64,000 nt of DNA, from the NCBI RefSeq assembly GCF_000949295.1, contig NZ_JXYS01000018.1, forward strand, positions 79,437 through 143,436. Direction: 5' to 3'. Of this stretch, positions 46,382-55,385 are shown piece after piece. Position 1 is the first letter of the stretch. Every line of letters starts with the position of its first letter. The translations under genes and the position numbers were made by a program. The notes under the pieces are model-generated. The model did no database searches, was not told the origin of the DNA, and saw nothing but the letters and a program-made list of their open reading frames with translations. The stretch comes from Acidithrix ferrooxidans (GTDB lineage: Bacteria > Actinomycetota > Acidimicrobiia > Acidimicrobiales > Acidimicrobiaceae).

Positions 46382-47437
46382 ATGATTCGCACAATCGGAA
46401 TTCCAGCCGAAACAAAAGACGGCGAACGAAGGATTGCGCTTGAGCCATCTGCGGTCAAGATGGCAATATCGGCTGGCTTCGAAGTCCGTATCCAGCAAGA
46501 TGGGGGAGTTGGCGCTGGCTTCACCAATGAAGACTACCAAGCAGTCGGAGCAAAAATTGTTCCTACGGCAGCCGACGTTTGGGAATCCGATCTAGTTTGC
46601 AAGGTAAAAGAACCCCAGCCCAGTGAGTGGGGGTACTTCCGTGAAGGTCTTCACCTATTTGCCTACCTACATTTGGCTGCAGAACCAGACCTTGCGCGTG
46701 CTCTAATGTCCTCTGGAGTAGAAGCATTTGCATTTGAGACTCTCTCATATCCTAAGGGCCTTCCTTTGTTAGCTCCAATGAGCGAAGTTGCAGGCCGGGC
46801 GGCTGCAATCATGGGTGCGTATTACCTAGCGAGCGGTTCAGGAACTCTTCTTGGCGGATCGGCTGGTGTTCTTCCGGCGCGCGTTGTCGTGGTAGGAATG
46901 GGAGTAGCTGGAACTATGGCTGCTCGAGGAGCTCGCGGAATGGATGCCGAAGTCACAGGGGTTGATATTGATCTAGCCAGACTTCACGAGCTACAACAAC
47001 AAGGGACAATTACCGCATCTTTGGCATCGTCCGAAATGGCGATAGCTGAAGTTGTGAAAAACGCCGACCTTGTCGTAGGCGCTGCTCTCGTGCCAGGTGC
47101 AAAAGCACCTAAATTGATCACTCGGGAACACATTGAATCAATGAAGCCAGGTTCAGTGGCCGTCGACCTTGCAATCGATCAAGGAGGCTGCATCGAGACC
47201 TCACGTCCGACCTCTCTATCTCATCCAACCTTTGTCGATTCCGGAGTGGTCCACTACTGCGTAACTAACGTACCTGGCCAATACCCGCGCACATCGTCGA
47301 GGGCACTTAGCGCTGCCGTTGCACCGCGACTGGTAGACCTTGCTAGGGACCCTGCTTCAGAACGACTCGCTGGGGCACTAAATGTCTCCAAGGGCAAGAT
47401 CGTCTATAAGGCCGTCTCAGAATCTTTAGGATTTTAA
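46382..47437 (+). CDS. ald: Alanine dehydrogenase
   Basis: NAD-dependent interconversion of alanine and pyruvate plus ammonia, about 351 residues. Segments: GIPAETKDGERRIALEPSAV, KVKEPQPSEW (substrate Lys), LFAYLHLAAEP (catalytic His), GGSAGVLPARVVVVGMGVAG (NAD fold) and VVHYCVTNVPGQYPRTSS near the end. Slightly shorter than the usual 370. It is followed after nine bases by a DAO-type oxidoreductase, so the two are co-transcribed. In an amine-catabolic operon it could recycle alanine made by pyruvate-dependent transaminases. Confidence 0.92.
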   Translation: MIRTIGIPAETKDGERRIALEPSAVKMAISAGFEVRIQQDGGVGAGFTNEDYQAVGAKIVPTAADVWESDLVCKVKEPQPSEWGYFREGLHLFAYLHLAAEPDLARALMSSGVEAFAFETLSYPKGLPLLAPMSEVAGRAAAIMGAYYLASGSGTLLGGSAGVLPARVVVVGMGVAGTMAARGARGMDAEVTGVDIDLARLHELQQQGTITASLASSEMAIAEVVKNADLVVGAALVPGAKAPKLITREHIESMKPGSVAVDLAIDQGGCIETSRPTSLSHPTFVDSGVVHYCVTNVPGQYPRTSSRALSAAVAPRLVDLARDPASERLAGALNVSKGKIVYKAVSESLGF

Positions 47438-47446
47438 GGTCAATAA

Positions 47447-48820
47447 ATGCTAACTTGGCCTTCGCCAAAGAGTCTTTGGCTCGCGCAACTTGATCCAATC
47501 GTTCCCACAAATCCCATCAACAAGGACTTGACGATAGACATTGGAATTGCTGGTGGAGGCTATAGCGGTCTCTGGAGCGCCTATTACCTCAAAAAAGCCG
47601 ATCCTTCATTGAGAATCGCGATCTTTGAGGCAAAATTCGCTGGCTTTGGCGCCTCTGGAAGAAATGGGGGCTGGGCTTCGGGCTTATTCGCCTCATCTAA
47701 ACAAGCCATTGAAGATCGATACGGTCGACAGTCAGCAATCGCCCTATATCGGTCTCTCAATGACTCGATCGACGAGATCGGCAAGGTCACTCAAAGCGAA
47801 GGCATAGAAGCCGACTTTCACAAGGGCGGCACCATTATGGTGGCACGCAATAAGGCTCAGCTCGATCGTGCCTCGGCATTCGTTCAATCTGAGCAAAACT
47901 TCGGATTTGGCGAAGACGTACAACTGCTCGATGGCGCTCAAGCACAAAAACGCCTCAATGCGACCGACACTTTAGGCGGCGCATTTACGAAACAATGTGC
48001 TCGAATTCACCCAGCAAAACTAGCTCGAGGCCTAGCACAAGTAGTACTTGGAATGGGCGTTCAAATCTATGAACAATCACTGGTGACAAAGATTGGTCCA
48101 CATGACCTTCAAGTGAATGGCCGAGGGATAAAGTGCGAAGTGGCAATCGATGCCCTCGAGGGATACCGATCACTCCTATCTGGGCAATCTCGAGTGACAA
48201 CGCCCATATACTCGCTTATGATTGCAACAGAACGCCTTTCCGACCAGCAATTCGCCGAGATCGGCCTTGGGGACTGTGAAACCTTCGCCGACGAACGCAA
48301 TCTGATCGTCTATGGCCAAAGAAGTGCCGACAATCGAATTGTCTTTGGTGGTCGCGGAGCCCCCTATCACTTTAAATCAACCATTTCACCTAAGTTTGAT
48401 TATCAAAGTGACGTCTTTGACAACCTAAAATCGGCATTAATTGAGCTCTTCCCATCATTGCGCGCTACCAAAATCCAATACCAATGGGGTGGTCCGCTGG
48501 GCGTTCCCCGCGACTTTTTTTCATTTGTTCGTTTCGACCTAGGACGAGGTATTGCGAGCCTTGGAGGCTACGTAGGTGACGGTGTCACTACATCCAACCT
48601 CGCTGGCAGGACACTTTCGGATCTTATTCTCAATAAAAAAAGCGATCTAAGCGAACTCTGTATCGTAAATCACAAAGCAAGAAAATGGGAGATGGAACCA
48701 CTTAGATACCTAGGTGTAAACGCTGGCTTATGGGCAGCAGCTCAGTCAGACAAATACGAAAATCAAGGACTCCCTCAACCATTAACGGCGACGATTCTCA
48801 ATCGACTTACCGGCCAATGA
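47447..48820 (+). CDS. FAD-dependent amine/amino-acid oxidoreductase (DAO family)
   Basis: 457-residue flavoprotein. The dinucleotide fold is IGIAGGGYSGLWSAYYLKK near residues 32-50, followed by EAKFAGFGASGRNGGW, the pattern of gamma-glutamylputrescine oxidase (PuuB)-like DAO proteins; the C-terminal FAD region holds GGYVGDGVTTSNLAGR. It should oxidise a secondary or primary amine to imine/aldehyde with O2 or a quinone. Substrate unknown; the neighbours suggest polyamine derivatives. No signal peptide. Confidence 0.87.
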   Translation: MLTWPSPKSLWLAQLDPIVPTNPINKDLTIDIGIAGGGYSGLWSAYYLKKADPSLRIAIFEAKFAGFGASGRNGGWASGLFASSKQAIEDRYGRQSAIALYRSLNDSIDEIGKVTQSEGIEADFHKGGTIMVARNKAQLDRASAFVQSEQNFGFGEDVQLLDGAQAQKRLNATDTLGGAFTKQCARIHPAKLARGLAQVVLGMGVQIYEQSLVTKIGPHDLQVNGRGIKCEVAIDALEGYRSLLSGQSRVTTPIYSLMIATERLSDQQFAEIGLGDCETFADERNLIVYGQRSADNRIVFGGRGAPYHFKSTISPKFDYQSDVFDNLKSALIELFPSLRATKIQYQWGGPLGVPRDFFSFVRFDLGRGIASLGGYVGDGVTTSNLAGRTLSDLILNKKSDLSELCIVNHKARKWEMEPLRYLGVNAGLWAAAQSDKYENQGLPQPLTATILNRLTGQ

Positions 48821-48957
48821 ACTAAAAATCAGACCAATTACCCTCTAGGCGGAACCCTAAAAGGTTTCGAAAATATAAAGCATTTTGATCGATGGCCCCT
48901 AGTACGCCTTCAACAAAATTGCCACCATGGTGGTATAAGACAAAAGGAGAAACAAAG

Positions 48958-50223
48958 ATGACTCAAAGATCTCATCTGTCACCAGTGTGGTCCCAACTAA
49001 CGGGGCTAGACGTTGTTAGCGGCTCTGGGGCGACAGTTAAAACCCAAAGTGGTGAAGAATACTTAGACTTTACAGCTGGCATTGCTGTAACTTCGACCGG
49101 CCACTGTCACCCCAAGGTCGTGGAAGCGATTACTAATCAAGCCGCCCGCTTCATACACGCGCAAGTGAACATCTACAAGCACGACCTTCTTGAGCCATTA
49201 GCTGAAAAGTTAAATGAAATAACGCCTCAATCGATCGATACCTTTTTCTTTTCCAATTCCGGAGCTGAAGCTACCGAAGGTTCAGTCAAACTAGCCAAAG
49301 CAGCGACCAAAAAGCCCCACATAATCGTATTTCAAGGGTCATTTCACGGTCGAACTGCTCAAACCATGGCTATGACGACGGCAAAAACTGGTTACAAAGC
49401 TGGTTATGCTCCTTTTCCATCGGGAGTGTTCGTATCAGAGTTTCCCGATCCAAGCACCAGTGGCCTTGACGAAGCGGCAGCAGTCAAGAGGGCCCTCGAT
49501 AACTTCGATCTTTTGCTAGCAACACAGACCGCCCCGAGCGAAACCGCTGCCGTAGTTGTTGAACTAGTACAAGGCGAGGGAGGGTATCGCCCGGCGCCCA
49601 AGGCCTTCGTCCAAGGATTATATGAGCGAGCCAAAGCAAAGGGTATTCTCTTTGTCGCTGACGAAGTTCAGTCAGGTTTTGGGCGCACCGGCAAGATGTT
49701 TGCACTCGAGCACTACGGGATAGAGCCAGACATTATGGTAATGGCCAAAGGTATCGCCTCTGGGTTTCCATTCTCGGCGATAGGCTCATCCTATGAAATC
49801 ATGGAACGTTGGCCCGTAGGCAGCCACGGAGGAACCTACGGAGGAAATCCAATAGGCGCCGCCGCAGCACTGGCAACAATTGACATCCTGAGATCTGAAG
49901 GATTTCTTGAAAATGTGGTGGCAAGAGGTGCTCAACTTAGATCGGGTTTAGAAGAACTCAAAGCTCAGTATGAAATCATAAACGACGTACGTGGCCTTGG
50001 AATTATGTTAGGTTGCACGATTGTCGACCCAGCAACTGGGTTACCAAACGGTGAACTTGTCAATCAAATTCTCAGACACGCACGCGAAAATGGCAAAGTA
50101 ATCCTTATGAATGCCGGTACCTACAATAACGTCATTCGGTGGATGCCACCTCTGATCGTCAATGAGAGCCAAGTTGCGCAGGCACTCGCTGCATTTGAAG
50201 CTGCTATCAAAGCAAATCTCTAA
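48958..50223 (+). CDS. 4-aminobutyrate-type class III aminotransferase
   Basis: PLP fold-type I aminotransferase, 421 residues from the ATG at 48958, which has AAAGGAG eight bases upstream (the frame is open to 48892). Segments: FTAGIAVTSTGHCHP, FFSNSGAEATEGSVKLA, FQGSFHGRTAQTMAM, ADEVQSGFGRTGKMFA and the PLP Lys in VMAKGIASGFP. Closest by eye to GABA transaminases (GabT), converting GABA to succinate semialdehyde, though other omega-amino acids are possible. It lies 137 bases behind the DAO gene and ends in a 17-bp hairpin. Confidence 0.87.
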   Translation: MTQRSHLSPVWSQLTGLDVVSGSGATVKTQSGEEYLDFTAGIAVTSTGHCHPKVVEAITNQAARFIHAQVNIYKHDLLEPLAEKLNEITPQSIDTFFFSNSGAEATEGSVKLAKAATKKPHIIVFQGSFHGRTAQTMAMTTAKTGYKAGYAPFPSGVFVSEFPDPSTSGLDEAAAVKRALDNFDLLLATQTAPSETAAVVVELVQGEGGYRPAPKAFVQGLYERAKAKGILFVADEVQSGFGRTGKMFALEHYGIEPDIMVMAKGIASGFPFSAIGSSYEIMERWPVGSHGGTYGGNPIGAAAALATIDILRSEGFLENVVARGAQLRSGLEELKAQYEIINDVRGLGIMLGCTIVDPATGLPNGELVNQILRHARENGKVILMNAGTYNNVIRWMPPLIVNESQVAQALAAFEAAIKANL

Positions 50224-50247
50224 CTTATGCTCCCTTGATAGAGAAGA

Positions 50248-50294
50248 TCGACAATGAGCGACCGCGAGAACTCTTCACGGTCGCTCATTGTCGA
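50248..50294. terminator. 17-bp perfect hairpin after the GABA-type transaminase
   Basis: Arms 50248-50264 and 50278-50294 are exact inverse complements with a 13-base loop, 25 bases after the stop. Confidence 0.85.
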
Positions 50295-50599
50295 AATCCC
50301 AGGGTCCATCCCGCCTGAGACAAGGTCGAAATTATCTCCTCGTTGCAATCAGAGTCGCCCATGGACCGTGGGCGAAACCAAGTAATAGCTAAAACAATGT
50401 CCGAGCGAGCCAGGCAACCCTCAAGAGGCCAAGGGCGGCCTTTGTATTGTTCACAGAAATCTAGCGTGAGGCGACAAAGCACGACAGGGCCAACTCCAAC
50501 TTTAGGATCATTGACACTTCATCGAGCATCATTCCAAGGGGCGGCCATGGGCAAGATTTTGACACAGGCACGCTAAGGTTTACTCACACTCGATGCATC
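50295..50599. other. Intergenic stretch before DyP remnant
   Basis: 305 bases after the transaminase terminator. It may include eroded 5' sequence of the DyP gene, but I cannot align it convincingly. No other gene or hairpin. Confidence 0.3.
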
Positions 50600-51350
50600 C
50601 GCTCACTTCTACCTAAAATTCGACAGAGCACCATCCCAATCAGCCTTTGGTACCTTTGTAAAATTGGTGGAACTCCACTCGAACGCAAATAAAGTTCCGA
50701 GCGTCAACCTTGCCCTAGATTCGAAACCAAGCGATTCCATCACTCTCATCTCCGACGAAGAGATTGGGTCGAAGAGGACTTTGCAACTATTGAATCGCCT
50801 GAAACCGGAGTTAAATTTCCACCCGTGCAGAGCAATCTATTGATTAGGATTGTTGGAGTTGCTCCAGAGATCGCCTTTGACGCTGCGAAAACTGTGACTT
50901 TACACTCATGGGTCACAAACTATCTAATCGCCAGCCGAACCATCTTTTCCTCCCGATCCAATGGAGATATGACGGGTTTTATCGATGGTAGGAAAAATCC
51001 AGAGATAACAAAAGCCAATGGCTAAAGCTCAATCTCTTCGTCAGCAAAATTAGCGGCAGGAACTACTCTTGCACTGGTGCAAGAGTGGCATAATAAGCTC
51101 GACGCTATCGAAGGATGATCGTTTAAATCCAAAAAGTAATTGGCCGAACCAATTAGGAGGCTCTTGAACTCGACGACAGCCACATCTCCATTGATTTTCA
51201 CATCTCCAAAGCCATCTAAGGAGTTCAGCTGTCGCGAAAAAGAGATCTGTAGAAATCTTTTGCCTATCGGCACTCTTCATCGATTCCGCTAGGGCCGACC
51301 TCGTATTTGTGGCATTCCCTGACAATCAAAGGTTTCCAACTGGCTATATT
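50600..51350 (+). pseudogene. Decayed DyP-type peroxidase gene
   Basis: Pieces of a dye-decolourising peroxidase occur in order, but in different frames and with stops. From about 50827 QSNLLIRIVGVAPEIAFDAA leads to DMTGFIDGRKNP with the hallmark GFxDGxxNP (about 50970-51005), then a stop at 51023. Near 51063 TLALVQEWHNKLDAI matches the family's VQRWxHDLDAW region, and near 51297 DLVFVAFPDNQRF matches the usual GLxFxAF close to the C-terminus. An upstream frame (AHFYLKFDRA) may be the N-terminal ferredoxin-like fold. At least three disruptions make it non-functional. The N-terminal boundary is uncertain. Confidence 0.75.
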
Positions 51351-51415
51351 TACAGACCATATTTAGGGGCCATTATAGGAATAGCTTACGGCATTCGAAA
51401 CAGCCCAACTAGAGG

Positions 51416-51455
51416 TTCGTGGTGTAACACTCCAATTGGAGTGTTACACCACGAA
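51416..51455. repeat. 40-bp perfect palindrome, terminator-like
   Basis: Both 20-base halves are exact inverse complements with AATT at the centre and no spacer. It lies between the DyP remnant and the end of the aldehyde dehydrogenase gene (170 bases beyond its stop). It may be a bidirectional terminator, although no T-run adjoins it. Confidence 0.75.
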
Positions 51456-51624
51456 GTAAGTTCAAAGATCACCTCATTCAGATAGGATTTTTGTGCGTGA
51501 GGTTAGACGATCCCAGAGTTCCAGAAATGCCATCTTGATAAAGGACTAAATATCGAGTAAAGACCCATCTGGAAAATTCATAGCCCAAAACTCTTTCGGC
51601 CCTGATTTTATGGCCAAGCAGGGT

Positions 51625-53061
51625 CTATTCTCCTATATAGCTCATGACGTGCTTGATCCTCGTATAGTCCTCAAAACCATACATTGACAGGTCTTTTCCG
51701 TACCCGGAGTGCTTGAAACCTCCATGTGGCATCTCGGCAACAAGAGGAATGTGCGTATTGATCCATACTGCTCCAAAATTCAGCGACTTAGCCATTCGCA
51801 TGGCCGTACCGTGATCCTTGGTCCAAACTGACGATGCAAGTCCGTACTCAACATCATTAGCAGATTTTAAGGCTTCGGCTTCATCGGAAAACTTTTGAAC
51901 TGTAATTACTGGTCCAAAGATCTCAGATTGAACGATCTCATCTCTCTGCAAAAGGCCACTAACTACCGTTGGAGTCAAAAAGTATCCGTCCTGGCCAACC
52001 CTTTCGCCGCCAGTTTCAACTTGGGCATGATCTGGTAATCGCTCAAGCAGTCCCATCACTCTAGAGAGCTGATTTGAGTTATTCAAAGGACCAAAGTCAG
52101 CTTCGTCAGCAGGCTTGCCGACCTTAGTTGCCTTAGCGGCTTCAGTCAATGCGGCCACAAAGTCACCATAAACCTTAGATCCCACCATCACACGTGCCGC
52201 AGCAGTACAGTCCTGTCCAGCATTGAAATAGCCGGCAATAGCGATCCCTTGGGCAGCTTTCTCGACATCGGCATCGTCAAAGACTATTACAGGTGCATTT
52301 CCGCCTAACTCCAGATGGACTCGCTTTAGATCTCTAGCAGCCGTCTGGGCTACCTCTATGCCTGCACGGACCGAACCGGTAATAGATACCATCTGCGGTA
52401 TCTTGTTCTCGATAAGAGCCCTCCCCGTATCGCGTTCGCCACAAACCACATTGAATACTCCCGCCGGAAGAAACTCTGCCATGACCTTGGCCATAAAGAG
52501 CGCTGACATCGGTGTGGTATCCGATGGCTTCAAAACCATGGTATTTCCTGCAGCCAGAGCAGGCGCCCACTTCCAGACCGCCATCATCATTGGATAGTTC
52601 CATGGAGTAACACTCGCACATACTCCTATGGGCTCGCGCCTGATCATCGAGGTATGGTCACGCATATACTCCGCTGCTGAGCGACCCTCAAGATTACGAG
52701 CTGCTGCGGCGAAGAAGCGAATCTGATCGACCATCGGAGGAATCTCTTCCGAAATAGTCAAGCCAATGGGCTTGCCTGTATTACGGGATTCAATCTCAAC
52801 AAGCTCCTTAGCATTCGCCTCAAGGGCATCGGCAATCCTAAAAAGCGCCAAGGATCGCTCCGAGGGCGTCGTCTGCCCCCATTCTTCAAACGCACTTGCC
52901 GCAGCCTGACAGGCGAGCTCAATATCGCTTGCGTCAGAGAGGGGTGCACTGGCATAAACCGCACCTGTTGATGGATCAATAATATCTGAGGTGGAACCAG
53001 AGCGAGCATCGACCTCTTTGCCCGCAATAAAGTTCCTGATAGTTTCCTTAGACTCGCTCAA
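51625..53061 (-). CDS. Aldehyde dehydrogenase, probable gamma-aminobutyraldehyde type
   Basis: NAD(P)-dependent aldehyde oxidation, 478 residues. Catalytic Glu in HLELGGNAPVIVFDDAD, catalytic Cys in YFNAGQDCTAAARV, and the late EMPHGGFKHSGYGKDLS are typical of aminobutyraldehyde/betaine-aldehyde dehydrogenases. Within this cluster it would turn 4-aminobutanal from putrescine into GABA. It lies downstream of the saccharopine-dehydrogenase-like gene on the same strand with a 120-base gap. Confidence 0.9.
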   Translation of the reverse strand: MSESKETIRNFIAGKEVDARSGSTSDIIDPSTGAVYASAPLSDASDIELACQAAASAFEEWGQTTPSERSLALFRIADALEANAKELVEIESRNTGKPIGLTISEEIPPMVDQIRFFAAAARNLEGRSAAEYMRDHTSMIRREPIGVCASVTPWNYPMMMAVWKWAPALAAGNTMVLKPSDTTPMSALFMAKVMAEFLPAGVFNVVCGERDTGRALIENKIPQMVSITGSVRAGIEVAQTAARDLKRVHLELGGNAPVIVFDDADVEKAAQGIAIAGYFNAGQDCTAAARVMVGSKVYGDFVAALTEAAKATKVGKPADEADFGPLNNSNQLSRVMGLLERLPDHAQVETGGERVGQDGYFLTPTVVSGLLQRDEIVQSEIFGPVITVQKFSDEAEALKSANDVEYGLASSVWTKDHGTAMRMAKSLNFGAVWINTHIPLVAEMPHGGFKHSGYGKDLSMYGFEDYTRIKHVMSYIGE

Positions 53062-53181
53062 TTTGCGCTCCTTGTTCCTAATTGATTCGAATTATACCCC
53101 AAGACCAGCTAATCCTGGGAGTAAGTCGTTCCTGTTATAGTTTGAATTTCCTGTAATATCACCTAAAAAAACAACATTTAA

Positions 53182-54399
53182 TTAGACAATCTCCTCACGC
53201 ATCCCCCACGGCGATTCATGTTTTACCAGGGAATCTAGGAATGGATCAGGGTCAAATGCCTCCGGTCCTAGAACTCCCCTCGCGGCCCATACCCCACTAG
53301 AAATTAGCTCCAGTGCTATTACGGGGTTTATCGCTGTCTGCCATACGACTGCTTGGCATCCCCATTTCGCCATCGTCTCGTCATTGTCCACGACGTGGTA
53401 AAGATATACTGCCCTAGCTTTAGAGTCCTTATCGAGACCACTTACATACGTCCCTGCACAAGTCTTTCCATGCATCATTGGACCTAAATCTATTGGATTG
53501 GGCAAACATGCACCTACGACATCGCGAGGAGAGACTGAGACTTCACCCACTGTTATCTTTTGCGCGTTATCCAGCCCAAGTTTATGAAGGGTCTTTAGGA
53601 CTGATATGAACTCATCGCCAAGGCCATATTTGAAGGTAACTCGATTTGCTTTGAGCCATTTTGGAATCAACACAACCTCTTCATGCTCTACGTTCACACA
53701 TTCGACTGGGCCAATTCCGCCAGGGAAGTCAAAGACCTCTGCCTCAGAAAATGGCTCCGTTGTGTAAAAACCTTTATTTGCTTCGTAGATCAAAGGGGGG
53801 TTGAGGCACTCTTCAATCGTCGTCCATATTGAAAATGTCGGAGCAAAGTCGTACCCCTCCACTACCAAATTCGCTCCATCTCTCACCCCTATCTCGTCGA
53901 TCTGTGAGAAAAGATGCTTGCTCGCATACGCCGCGAAGATGTCGCTCAGTCCGGGTTCGACGCCAACGCCAACTAAAGCAAGTAGCCCCTTCTCCTCCCA
54001 GAGGTTAGCCTTTTCAAATTGCGCATCCCCCAGCATTACGCCGCACTTAGAATAGGGATCGCTCGGATGTGGCTTAGAGAGCGACATTGCCATATCGACA
54101 TAAGTACATCCATACTCGTATGCAGCATCAAAGATCGGCATTACAAAACGCGGGTCACAGGCGTTCATAATCGCATCTATCTCAAAAGCAGAGGCCAAAG
54201 CCACTATCTCCGTCACAGAACTCGCGTCTAATTTGCTATAGGCAACCGCGGAGTCATCAAGATTGGTCTGTCGTGCAACGTATCGCGCCCTGTCCTCATC
54301 GATATCCGCGACACAAATAAAACTAAAGCTTTCGAACTTGGAAGAAATCTTTACAATCGCTTCCCCAACGCCACCAGCACCTATCACTAGGACTCGCAT
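53182..54399 (-). CDS. Saccharopine dehydrogenase-like oxidoreductase
   Basis: A 405-residue NAD(P) enzyme. Rossmann motif VIGAGGVGEAIVKISSK at the N-terminus, DAIMNACDPRFVMPIFDAA, and VGVGVEPGLSDIFAAY before a substrate domain, as in saccharopine dehydrogenase / carboxynorspermidine synthase relatives. These form or split a C-N bond between an amine and a carbonyl compound. The exact substrate is unknown; beside putrescine-type genes a polyamine or lysine adduct is plausible. It begins 443 bases from the divergent Lrp/AsnC regulator. Confidence 0.83.
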   Translation of the reverse strand: MRVLVIGAGGVGEAIVKISSKFESFSFICVADIDEDRARYVARQTNLDDSAVAYSKLDASSVTEIVALASAFEIDAIMNACDPRFVMPIFDAAYEYGCTYVDMAMSLSKPHPSDPYSKCGVMLGDAQFEKANLWEEKGLLALVGVGVEPGLSDIFAAYASKHLFSQIDEIGVRDGANLVVEGYDFAPTFSIWTTIEECLNPPLIYEANKGFYTTEPFSEAEVFDFPGGIGPVECVNVEHEEVVLIPKWLKANRVTFKYGLGDEFISVLKTLHKLGLDNAQKITVGEVSVSPRDVVGACLPNPIDLGPMMHGKTCAGTYVSGLDKDSKARAVYLYHVVDNDETMAKWGCQAVVWQTAINPVIALELISSGVWAARGVLGPEAFDPDPFLDSLVKHESPWGMREEIV

Positions 54400-54842
54400 T
54401 CAACTCCCCTAACCATCAAAGACACCACCAGAAAGCAATCACCTGAAATAAAGCCAGATCCACCAGCACATTCAAATACGGTAAATTGGAATAACCTCTA
54501 ACTCAAGCCAACAGCTCCGCGGTAGGAATCGTATTGTTCACAACCACAAATATCCACCACTGCTGCCGCCGAGAAAAATAAATCAACCGATCCGTAACCA
54601 AATGGGCACCGACTCCGTCGTATCATCAATGATCCACTGCCTAAACTACATTGAAAACGCGGTCGAAGTATGGAAAACGCATAAAAATGGACAGAAATTT
54701 TCGGAATCGCTAGAATACGCATACCAAAAATGTAAGAATCCTTCGTAAAGATCTTTTTCCAAGAACAATTCGCGATACAATTGCGCACAGAACTGTTGGA
54801 ATCATATCTTTCCATGAACTTATATCTTTTGGAGTAATCAAA
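54400..54842. promoter_or_regulatory. Divergent control region (saccharopine-DH-like / Lrp)
   Basis: 443 bases between divergent genes. It presumably contains both promoters and sites for the adjacent Lrp/AsnC regulator. GGAG lies eight bases before the regulator's GTG. No clear palindrome is visible and no gene is supported. Confidence 0.35.
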
Positions 54843-55385
54843 GTGGAACGAGCATTACGCCCGGTGAGAGGCGGCGGGGGAGCAGTAGCGCCCATAACAA
54901 GAAATGTGGAACCTTTAAGAAATGACAGTCGAGGACTTTTTACCTTAGACGACAAATCAAAACAGCTGATTGAACTTCTACAGATTGACGGTCGCCGTTC
55001 CTATGCAACTCTTGCGAAAGAGGTTGGCCTTTCAGAGGCAGCCGTTCGCCAAAGAGTTCAGCGCCTTATCGACCAAAATGTAATGCAGATCGTGGCTGTG
55101 ACAGACCCTCTTTCGGTTGGTTTTACACGCCAAGCGATGATCGGTATAAGAGCCGATGGAGACCTTCGAAAAGTATCAGAGACAATTGCAAAAATAAAGG
55201 AGGTTGACTACGTAGTAGTTTGTGCAGGTCGGTACGACTTGCTCGCTGAGGTCGTCTGCGAAGACGATGCCCACCTGATGGAAATTCTCAATGACACCAT
55301 TCGAAACGTTCCCGGCGTCTCGTCGCTGGAAACGTTTGTCTATTTGAGACTGGAAAAACAATCATATGCCTGGGGTGCAAGATGA
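54843..55385 (+). CDS. Lrp/AsnC family transcriptional regulator
   Basis: A 180-residue regulator. After a Gly-rich N-terminal tail of about 35 residues comes the helix-turn-helix (LLQIDGRRSYATLAKEVGLS, then EAAVRQRVQRLIDQ), then the RAM effector domain (about 90-170). The GTG start has a good GGAG. Its stop overlaps the start of the following aminotransferase (ATGA), so the two are coupled. It likely senses an amine or amino acid of the surrounding pathway, an inference from position. Confidence 0.9.
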   Translation: MERALRPVRGGGGAVAPITRNVEPLRNDSRGLFTLDDKSKQLIELLQIDGRRSYATLAKEVGLSEAAVRQRVQRLIDQNVMQIVAVTDPLSVGFTRQAMIGIRADGDLRKVSETIAKIKEVDYVVVCAGRYDLLAEVVCEDDAHLMEILNDTIRNVPGVSSLETFVYLRLEKQSYAWGAR

